Shown here in pieces: positions 5,754 through 10,878 of a stretch of 10,878 nucleotides of DNA. The stretch covers positions 1 to 10,878 of the forward strand of contig CACZPX010000104.1 in NCBI GenBank assembly GCA_902783095.1, read 5' to 3'. Made by a program: the position numbers and the translations under genes. The notes beneath the pieces were generated by a model. It did no database searches, had not been told where the DNA came from, and saw only the letters and a list, made by a program, of their open reading frames with translations. This DNA is from an uncultured Lachnospiraceae bacterium (lineage in GTDB: Bacteria; Bacillota; Clostridia; Lachnospirales; Lachnospiraceae). Each line of letters begins with the position of its first letter. Position 1 is the first letter of the stretch.

Positions 5754-6554
5754 ATGCTGGAATTTGTACACAGCCTTCGCTGGAACCGCATCGTCATCTC
5801 GCTGCTGATCGTCGTCGGCGCGGTCGTCATCTGGTTCCTGCTTAAAAAACTCTGCCGCCGCTGGATGGACGGCGAGCATGCGCGCGGCTCCAAAAAGAGT
5901 TTCGCGCCGGTTTTATGGACCATCTTCCGCGCGGTCATCATCCTGGTCACCGGGCTGGTGGTCCTGGAGGTGAACGGGGTGAACGTGACCGCCGCCATCA
6001 CCGGGCTCGGCATCGCCAGCGCCACCGTAGCCCTGGCCGTGCAGGATATCCTAAAAGACGTGATCATGGGGATCCACATCCTGTCCGACAGCTTTTTTAA
6101 GGTGGGCGATCCCGTCATTTTAAACGGCGACCTGGGCATCGTGGTGGATTTCAGCTTAAAGACCACCAAGATCCGCCGCCTGGCGGAACCGGGCATCCGG
6201 TCCGTGTGCAACCGGAACATCGAGGACATCACCGTCCCCCGCGACATGATCATCCTGCGGCCGCAGCTGCCCTACGGGACGGACCCCAAACTGTCCGATG
6301 CCGTGCTGACCGCCGCCGCGGAAAAGATTGCGGAACTAAACGGCGTGACAAGCTGCAGCTACGTGGGCATCGGGGAATTTGCGGAGTCGGCGGTCTCCCA
6401 CCGCATCTTCGTCTATTCGCCGCTGGAGACGATGTACGCCACCACCCGCGCGGCCAACCGGATCATACTGGACGAGCTGACCGCGGCCGGTATTTCCATA
6501 CCGTTCCCGCAGGTGGACGTGCACGTAAAGACCGCCGGGGAAGCGAAGGCCTGA
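5754..6554 (+). CDS. MscS-type mechanosensitive ion channel
   Basis: A 266-residue small-conductance mechanosensitive channel that would open under membrane tension to release solutes during hypo-osmotic shock. It has two hydrophobic helices (about 13-31 and 52-71), then the Gly/Ala-rich pore helix GLGIASATVALAVQDILK and the conserved FKVGDPVIL entry to the beta domain. The beta domain continues with GIVVDFSLKTTKIR and VCNRNI, the latter in place of the usual VPN-type turn. The C-terminal alpha/beta domain ends in ISIPFPQVDVHV, the standard MscS end. Length is close to the E. coli MscS length of 286. The start codon lies three bases after the YbjQ stop (TGA-TCT-ATG) with only a weak GGTGA ribosome site, so translation is probably coupled. 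It is the last gene of the plus-strand run, with terminators behind it at 6604-6681. Confidence 0.92.
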   Translation: MLEFVHSLRWNRIVISLLIVVGAVVIWFLLKKLCRRWMDGEHARGSKKSFAPVLWTIFRAVIILVTGLVVLEVNGVNVTAAITGLGIASATVALAVQDILKDVIMGIHILSDSFFKVGDPVILNGDLGIVVDFSLKTTKIRRLAEPGIRSVCNRNIEDITVPRDMIILRPQLPYGTDPKLSDAVLTAAAEKIAELNGVTSCSYVGIGEFAESAVSHRIFVYSPLETMYATTRAANRIILDELTAAGISIPFPQVDVHVKTAGEAKA

Positions 6555-6564
6555 CGCTCTTTTC

Positions 6565-6585
6565 CGCGGCGTTTCGCACGCCGCG
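6565..6585. other. Perfect 8-bp hairpin after the MscS gene
   Basis: CGCGGCGT (6565-6572) and ACGCCGCG (6578-6585) form a perfect GC-rich stem with a 5-base loop. No T-run follows on either strand, so it may act as a 3'-end RNA stability element rather than a terminator. Confidence 0.4.
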
Positions 6586-6603
6586 CCGATGTTCTGCCGC
6601 GTC

Positions 6604-6635
6604 AAAAGACGGGAGCCGAAGCCCCCGTCTTTTTT
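6604..6635. terminator. Bidirectional intrinsic terminator between convergent genes
   Basis: AAAAGACGGG (6604-6613) pairs with CCCGTCTTTT (6624-6633), and the T-run continues to 6635. On the plus strand the inner stem has one A-C mismatch. On the minus strand that pair becomes G-U, giving an unbroken stem capped by a C(UUCG)G tetraloop and followed by TTTT. It can serve both the MscS operon and the XRE gene. Confidence 0.85.
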
Positions 6636-6657
6636 ATGCTTTGTTTTCCGTTGTTCC

Positions 6658-6681
6658 GCCGCACGGCGGGCGGCTTTTTTT
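6658..6681 (+). terminator. Second, back-up terminator of the MscS operon
   Basis: GCCGC (6658-6662) pairs with GCGGC (6670-6674), directly followed by seven T residues (6675-6681). The stem is short but the U-tract is ideal. It lies a few bases from the end of the opposing XRE gene. Confidence 0.5.
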
Positions 6682-6692
6682 GCGGGCTGCGG

Positions 6693-7166
6693 CTATGCGC
6701 GGTCCGCTTCCTCCTGGTCCAGCCACAGCTGCAGCGTCAGCACCGCACGGCTGATGGCGGCAAGCTCCGTGCGGATCTCCGTAAAATCCGCCTCTTCTTC
6801 CGCGCTGATCTTCCCGTCCACGGCGATCTCGATCAGGCGGTTTTTCTTTTTTTCAAGGCTGTTGATGGCGTTCACCACCTCCAGCGTGATCTGCCCCAGG
6901 GCCTTGGGCTCCACCGGCTGCACGTAGCGCTCGCCGATGGGACACTCCTGTGTGCAGAAATGATTGCACAGGTGCATGTTCCGGTAGGCGGCCGCCATGG
7001 CCAGCACCTCGTCCGGATACGGGACGGCGCCGCGCGTCTCGATCTTTTCTATGCGGTCGTCCGACATGAACCCGATCTTCTCGCTGGCGGTCTCCCGCGT
7101 GTAGCCCGCCGCCTCGCGGCTTACCTGGTAAACGTTCTTATCCGTCCTGACCGATCTGCGTCCCAT
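6693..7166 (-). CDS. XRE-like helix-turn-helix regulator with a Cys cluster and coiled C-terminus
   Basis: A 157-residue probable DNA-binding protein. Residues 11-62 read as an XRE/Cro-type helix-turn-helix: Y13-Q-V-S-R-E-A-A-G, then YTRETASEKIGF, then DRIEKIE followed by PYPDEVLAMA, the usual five-helix pattern. Next comes HLCNHFCTQECPIG, with C67, C71 and C75 spaced C-x3-C-x3-C and flanked by H65 and H69, a possible metal or cluster site. The C-terminal half (about 90-155) is helical, with a KKKNRLIEIAVDG segment followed by heptad-like stretches, probably for dimerisation. The start is ATG 7166, with AAGGAGG four bases upstream; the possible 34-residue upstream extension is Arg/Pro-rich and unlike protein. 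From memory such proteins are common in Lachnospiraceae and their targets are not known. It stands alone, convergent with MscS, behind its own likely promoter. Confidence 0.82.
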   Translation of the reverse strand: MGRRSVRTDKNVYQVSREAAGYTRETASEKIGFMSDDRIEKIETRGAVPYPDEVLAMAAAYRNMHLCNHFCTQECPIGERYVQPVEPKALGQITLEVVNAINSLEKKKNRLIEIAVDGKISAEEEADFTEIRTELAAISRAVLTLQLWLDQEEADRA

Positions 7167-7299
7167 GCTGCCTCCTTCCGGATCCGGCGGTGGTCGGCTG
7201 CGCCGCCGCCTGCTCGGTATTTTGCGTTCCCGTCCCGTGCGGCCGTCTCGTCCCCTTTGTCCGGGCACTTTGCGGCCGCCTCCGTTTTTTCCGCCTTTT

Positions 7300-7305
7300 A
7301 TTATA
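7300..7305 (-). promoter_or_regulatory. Candidate -10 element of the XRE regulator gene
   Basis: A perfect TATAAT on the minus strand lies about 134 bases before the start codon in the 223-base space behind the OmpA-like gene. No convincing -35 is seen 16-18 bases upstream. If used, the transcript would start near 7293 with a leader of roughly 125 bases, in which I see no known riboswitch. Confidence 0.45.
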
Positions 7306-7389
7306 CCTTACTCTTCCGGCGATTGCATCCGTTTCCGTCCGGCAGCCGTATCCAGTGTCAGAACGCTTCCCCCAGGTTTTACGCGGGGG

Positions 7390-9897
7390 TTATTCGCCGC
7401 GTCCGCCCACGTTCAGGTAAAACCGGATCTCCACGCGGCGGCTGGCGTCCATGTCCACCCGGCCGTCTGCGCCGAGTACCGGTTCGTCAAACGAATGGCC
7501 CACCGCTACGGCCGCTGCCGCGAAAGCTGCCGTCTGTTCCGCAGTCAGTCCGGCGTTGTTTTCCCCTACGCAGTAGGCAAGCACGGTTTCCGCCCGTTTC
7601 TGCGACAGTTCCAGATTGTACTCGTAGCGGCCCACCGTGTCCGTATGGCCGTCAAACTGCACGCCTTTAACGGCGTCCGCGTGCTCTCCCGACAGCAGCA
7701 CCTCGGCATAGGCCTTTAAAAAGCCGTCTATGCAGGCCTTGCCGTCGTCCGTCAGGTCGTAACGGTTAAAGGCGAACAGAATCCGGTTGTCCAGCGTGAT
7801 CTTTCCGGTGATCTCGTCGATCGCCACCGTGATGCCCTCTCCGGCGAAGGCCTCCTGCAGCTGCGCCAGGATCTCGTCGCGGACCCGCAGGGTCTCGTCC
7901 AGGTCTTCCGGATCCAGCGCGGCCAGGTCCACCTCGCCCAGATTGTCCGCCAGGGTGTTGTAGAGCAGGTACGGCGCAAGGAACACGATCTGCTTCAGTA
8001 CCCCGTCCCCGTCAAAGCAAAACAGCACGTCCGCCGTGCGCACGTCCTCGCTGATCACAAAGGCGCCGTAGGCGTTGGCGTAGTCGTGCTCCGGATTGGC
8101 CGTCTGGTAGACCAGGTGATCCTCTTCCTCAATGAAGGGATGCCTGTACAGCGCGGTCACGTCCTCTTTTTTCGCGGTGCCGCAGCTTATACCGCCCTCC
8201 ACCGTCACCGCTCCGGTGGTATCATCAAAGCCAAAGAAACAGACGATGCAGTCGTTTAAGGGGACGTCCTGCGCGTAGGGGTTCACGGCCCGCACGGAAA
8301 ATGCAACGCCGTCCTTCGTCATCTCGAAGGCCTCGCACACGATACGGCTGCTGACCGGCGCCGTCACGTCCGCTTCCGTCGCAAAGCCCAGGCCGATCAG
8401 CTCGCTCACGGTATAGCCCAGATCCTCGTTCAGCTTTTCCCCGTTCAGCACGATGCAGGTGCCCTCGTCAAAAGATTCGGTCTCGGCCGGAAACCACTGC
8501 TGCTCCGCATCCGGATCCCAGACCAGATGGCCGCCGTCCCAGTCCGCATGGCTCAGATAGACCAGATTGCTGCCGTTGCAGCGAAGCGTGAGCGCGTTCT
8601 GGGAATAATAAAAGGCGTCGTAGTCCCAGACCATGCGATCCGCAACGAAAAACCGGGCCGCTTCCTCGTCATACCAGGCGTAGTCCTCATCCACATAGGC
8701 GTAGGCCTTCCCGTCGCGGCCCTCTTTTACCGTCGCATAACCGCCCGTATAGTTCCAGGTCAGTCTTCCGCCGTCGCTCACTTCCAGTCTTGCTCCGCCT
8801 GCCTCGTTCAGTGTCAACGCGGTTTCGATATGGCCAAAGGTATAGCCGTTGTTGAAGTTCGCCTGTCCGCCCTTACCGATCGAGTAGGGGTTCCCCTGCG
8901 GCGTGCAGTTTTTGGACAGATACCCGGTGCGGTCCCAGCCCAATTCATAGACGCCGTTGGTCTGCTTCAGATCGCAGTCCGGGATATAGGTCACTTCCCG
9001 GTCTCCGTAACGCAGGGTCAGACGGCAGCCGGTCCAGTCCACAATGGTATAGCGTAGTTCCCGGATCACGCGGATATCTTCATAACGGCCTTCCCGGATC
9101 TCATCCCGCGGGACGTCCACAAAGCCGATCGCCAGCGTGTCTCCGCTCACGTCGTAGACCATCATCACCACGTCCTGGCTGTCCGGACGGCTGGTGCCGT
9201 TGCCGAAGGTGCAGTAGCCGGTGGTCGCCGTGTCCAGATACAGCGGAAGGCTCTTGTAGTACGGGCCCTCTTTGATGATGCCAAAACCAAAGTACCAGGG
9301 CAGGGCTTCCGGCCGGATCTCCTCTCCCGAGATCCCGACAAGCGTCTCGCTCAGCATGCCCCCGGTGACAGAATGATCCTTATACTTTGCGTTGTCCTCC
9401 ACCCGCCACCGGCCGTAGAACATCTCCGGCTGATACAGGGAATAGTCGCCGGCATCCGGGCCGGGGACGGTCACCTGTCCGACCACGGTATCGTCGCCGT
9501 GCAGCACCGCCGGCAGAATGCGGATATCAGAGGCGTCCGGAACGGCGCCCTGCGAAGGGGTTTCCTCCGTCCCTTCCGTGGCCGCCGGCATCACGCCTAC
9601 CTGCGTCTGAGGCGCTTCCGCCGTCGTTTCCGGCGCTTCGGTGCTCTCCGTCTGTTCCGGCGTACCGGCCGTCCCGCTCTCCGTCCCGGGCGCTGCGGCG
9701 GTCGTCTCCTGCGCGGTCGTGCCGGCGGCCGCAGCGGTACTGTCTTCGGTCCCGGCCTGCCGGTCCGTCTGCGGCAGGGTCTCCCGCCCGCTCTCCGCCG
9801 CGGTCTCCGGTGCGGCTGTCTGCGTCTCTGCCGCGCCGCAGCCTGCCGCGAGTAGCATCATCACGCCTGCCATCCATCCAAGCAGCCATCTCTTCAT
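7390..9897 (-). CDS. Large lipoprotein with C-terminal OmpA-like peptidoglycan-binding domain
   Basis: An 835-residue predicted surface lipoprotein. The signal peptide ends in the lipobox LAAGC (16-20), so C20 would be lipidated. Residues 21-122 form an Ala/Thr/Glu/Pro-rich linker that could span the wall. Residues 125-480 are beta-rich with many Tyr, Trp and Asp and match no family I recognise. Residues 482-640 (GYTVSELIGLGF, then an FSVRAVNPYAQDVPLNDC strand pair) resemble a domain often seen in clostridial secreted proteins of unknown role. Residues 700-829 are an OmpA-like domain: ILFAFNRYDL, D749-GHTDTVGRYEYN, LSQKRAETV and SRRVEIRF, the elements that hold diaminopimelate in OmpA/MotB/Pal. 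It probably tethers the protein to peptidoglycan. The start is ATG 9897, with AAGGAG about eight bases upstream. It follows the 147-residue membrane protein gene by 62 bases, likely as an operon. Confidence 0.88.
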   Translation of the reverse strand: MKRWLLGWMAGVMMLLAAGCGAAETQTAAPETAAESGRETLPQTDRQAGTEDSTAAAAGTTAQETTAAAPGTESGTAGTPEQTESTEAPETTAEAPQTQVGVMPAATEGTEETPSQGAVPDASDIRILPAVLHGDDTVVGQVTVPGPDAGDYSLYQPEMFYGRWRVEDNAKYKDHSVTGGMLSETLVGISGEEIRPEALPWYFGFGIIKEGPYYKSLPLYLDTATTGYCTFGNGTSRPDSQDVVMMVYDVSGDTLAIGFVDVPRDEIREGRYEDIRVIRELRYTIVDWTGCRLTLRYGDREVTYIPDCDLKQTNGVYELGWDRTGYLSKNCTPQGNPYSIGKGGQANFNNGYTFGHIETALTLNEAGGARLEVSDGGRLTWNYTGGYATVKEGRDGKAYAYVDEDYAWYDEEAARFFVADRMVWDYDAFYYSQNALTLRCNGSNLVYLSHADWDGGHLVWDPDAEQQWFPAETESFDEGTCIVLNGEKLNEDLGYTVSELIGLGFATEADVTAPVSSRIVCEAFEMTKDGVAFSVRAVNPYAQDVPLNDCIVCFFGFDDTTGAVTVEGGISCGTAKKEDVTALYRHPFIEEEDHLVYQTANPEHDYANAYGAFVISEDVRTADVLFCFDGDGVLKQIVFLAPYLLYNTLADNLGEVDLAALDPEDLDETLRVRDEILAQLQEAFAGEGITVAIDEITGKITLDNRILFAFNRYDLTDDGKACIDGFLKAYAEVLLSGEHADAVKGVQFDGHTDTVGRYEYNLELSQKRAETVLAYCVGENNAGLTAEQTAAFAAAAVAVGHSFDEPVLGADGRVDMDASRRVEIRFYLNVGGRGE

Positions 9898-9959
9898 GTC
9901 TTTGACTCCTTCCGTTATCCTTCTGTTTCATCCTGTCTTCCCGGTTACGGGCGGGCTTC

Positions 9960-10403
9960 CTACAGCCGCTTGGCGCGGTTTCTGGCCGCCTGCGCGCGGT
10001 TTGCGGAGACGTAGCCGTCGTAGGTCCCGGCGTTTTTCCTGGCGTAGTATTCATGATACCTGGCCTCGCCCTGCGCACGGTAGCGCTCTCTCGCGCGGCG
10101 GTCGGCTTCCTGCCTGCGGGCCTGCGCCTGCGCCCGGCGCTCCGCCTCGCGGCTGCCGCCGCCGCCCATGATCAGCCCGTTTACGGCGCCGGATACGCTC
10201 TGCTCCATGCCGGAAGTCACGCGGCTCTGCGTGCGGACCGCGCCGCGGCAGACCGCGGGCACGACCTTGAAGATCAAAAAGCCAAACCAGGCGATCCCGA
10301 CCGCCACGGCCAGGATCCCGCCCACGCTCTCAAAGGGTACGTTCTCGATCACGGCTGACGCCACTGCCACAACCACTGCTGCTTTCAATAATTTACGGAT
10401 CAT
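9960..10403 (-). CDS. Small membrane protein with Arg/Ala-rich helical tail, unrecognised
   Basis: A 147-residue protein of no family I recognise. Residues about 4-20 (LLKAAVVVAVASAVI) and 27-50 (VGGILAVAVGIAWFGFLIFKVV) are hydrophobic and probably form two membrane helices. A Gly run (MGGGG, about 79-83) then leads into a long charged stretch rich in Arg, Ala, Glu and Gln (REAERRAQAQARRQEADRRA) that looks like a single basic helix or coiled coil. A Tyr-rich segment (RYHEYYARKNAGTYDGY) and a basic end (NRAKRL) follow. The start is ATG 10403, with AAAGGAG seven bases upstream. It lies directly upstream of the OmpA-like lipoprotein gene on the same strand with 62 bases between, so the pair is probably one transcript. 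The basic tail, if cytosolic, could bind acidic partners or nucleic acid; if outside, it could bind wall polymers. Neither can be decided here. Confidence 0.72.
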   Translation of the reverse strand: MIRKLLKAAVVVAVASAVIENVPFESVGGILAVAVGIAWFGFLIFKVVPAVCRGAVRTQSRVTSGMEQSVSGAVNGLIMGGGGSREAERRAQAQARRQEADRRARERYRAQGEARYHEYYARKNAGTYDGYVSANRAQAARNRAKRL

Positions 10404-10520
10404 CTTGGTTCTCCTTTTCTTGGAATGCTTTGGGGCTGTCCGCGCGGTGCTGTGCCGTTTCGCGCCGGATCTTTTTCCCCTCTGCTTCTGTAACGATCCA
10501 AAGCTGCAGCAGGTTGCAGG

Positions 10521-10556
10521 GTTTTAAAATATTTTTCAAAAAAAAATTTTAATTGA
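10521..10556 (-). promoter_or_regulatory. AT-rich island upstream of the membrane protein / OmpA-like operon
   Basis: This 36-base stretch is almost pure A/T (a nine-A run at 10538-10546 followed by TTTT) in otherwise GC-rich DNA. It lies about 120 bases upstream of the 147-residue protein gene. On the minus strand it offers TTGAAA, TAAAAT and TATTTT hexamers, but none at a clean 16-18 base spacing. It probably holds the promoter or an UP-like element, and its A-tract may be bent. The remaining 117 bases to the start codon show no gene. Confidence 0.4.
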
Positions 10557-10593
10557 AGACAGCCCGCGTGGGACCGTCTTTTCGCTGGCTGTC
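10538..10593 (-). terminator. Possible terminator of the right-edge gene
   Basis: On the minus strand GACAGCC pairs with GGCTGTC, and after an A-G mismatch GCG pairs with CGC (arms 10583-10593 and 10558-10568), with a 14-base loop. A nine-T run follows, but 11 bases beyond the stem, which is unusual for an intrinsic terminator. The stem overlaps the stop codon of the edge gene. Confidence 0.4.
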
Positions 10594-10878
10594 AGTCCAA
10601 AATATGCAGGTCGCGCGTGGTCGGCGCGCCGAGCGGCAGGCCGGTGTCGGTGGGCCAGTACGTCTTCCAGGGATCGATGCTCACGATATGGTGCTCGCCG
10701 GCGTAGCCCGCATACGCGTCGTCCAACCGGATATACTCTACCGTGCCCTCATACAGATAGGGGTCGGCGCCGCTGTCCCCGGGGACCAGCCCCATCGTCT
10801 GCGGCTCGTCCGGGATGATCAGCAGATAGGTCCTCGACTTATCCGTCCACGGCGCGTTCGGGTCCGGCATGCCCTGCA
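10592..10878 (-). CDS. C-terminal fragment of an unrecognised protein (runs off the right edge)
   Basis: The last 95 or so codons of a minus-strand gene. The frame stays open from the TGA at 10592-10594 to the window edge, and the ATG at 10870 has only a weak GCAGGGC sequence before it, so the true start is probably outside. The visible part reads as folded protein: a strand-like YLLIIPDEPQTMGLVPG, an acidic loop (DSGADPYLYEGTVEYIRLDD), and an aromatic segment (HIVSIDPWKTYWPTDTG) ending in HILD. There are no Cys residues, no membrane segment and no motif I can assign. It points into the same direction as the 147-residue protein gene but is separated from it by a hairpin and the AT-rich island, so it is probably a different transcript. 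Confidence 0.65.
   Translation of the reverse strand, partial: QGMPDPNAPWTDKSRTYLLIIPDEPQTMGLVPGDSGADPYLYEGTVEYIRLDDAYAGYAGEHHIVSIDPWKTYWPTDTGLPLGAPTTRDLHILD

Noticed and set aside
4338..5879. A 513-codon open frame on the minus strand
   Set aside because: It lies opposite the radical SAM, YbjQ and MscS genes, which carry intact motifs. The translation is His/Asp/Val-rich without domains, an effect of codon bias on the other strand.
7369..7389. CCCCC/GGGGG hairpin directly after the OmpA-like gene
   Set aside because: The stem is five pairs with an 11-base loop and is followed by AAGCG, not a T-run. It may weakly stabilise the 3' end, but it does not support a terminator call.

Overview
The window looks like chromosome from a GC-rich, gut-type member of the Clostridia (Lachnospiraceae- or Oscillospiraceae-like). 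The grounds are strong AAGGAGG-type ribosome binding sites, lipoproteins with Gram-positive-style lipoboxes, an XRE-type regulator of a kind I associate from memory with Lachnospiraceae, and dense high-GC coding in short operons. No species can be named from the sequence alone. I see no phage, transposon, CRISPR array, rRNA or tRNA, and no gene-free stretch longer than about 250 bases.

Layout. (1) Bases 1-3591, minus strand: a run of four genes read right to left: a patatin-like acyl hydrolase, a PrsW-type intramembrane protease, an M24 metallopeptidase, and the N-terminal part of a MATE efflux pump that leaves the window. An extended -10 promoter lies just before the patatin gene. (2) Bases 3592-3843: a divergent promoter region. 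(3) Bases 3844-6554, plus strand: a small lipoprotein built from near-identical 27-residue repeats carrying VYGPP, then a radical SAM/SPASM enzyme, a YbjQ/UPF0145 protein and an MscS-type channel. (4) Bases 6565-6681: hairpins and terminators between convergent genes. (5) Bases 6693-7166, minus strand: an XRE-like regulator with a Cys cluster. (6) Bases 7390-10403, minus strand: a small Arg-rich membrane protein followed by an 835-residue lipoprotein ending in an OmpA-like peptidoglycan-binding domain. (7) Bases 10521-10593: an AT-rich island and a hairpin. (8) The right edge holds the C-terminal end of an unrecognised minus-strand gene.

The most interesting unit is the repeat lipoprotein paired with the radical SAM/SPASM enzyme. 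A short, secreted, repetitive acidic protein next to a peptide-modifying type of radical SAM enzyme suggests a substrate-maturase pair, in which each VYGPP repeat could be a modification site. From memory it resembles the 'rSAM/lipoprotein' pairs catalogued mainly in Bacteroidales. The proposed relationship is inference from gene context and has no direct support in the sequence. Most of the other genes (MscS, patatin, PrsW, the OmpA-like lipoprotein, MATE) point to envelope maintenance and stress.
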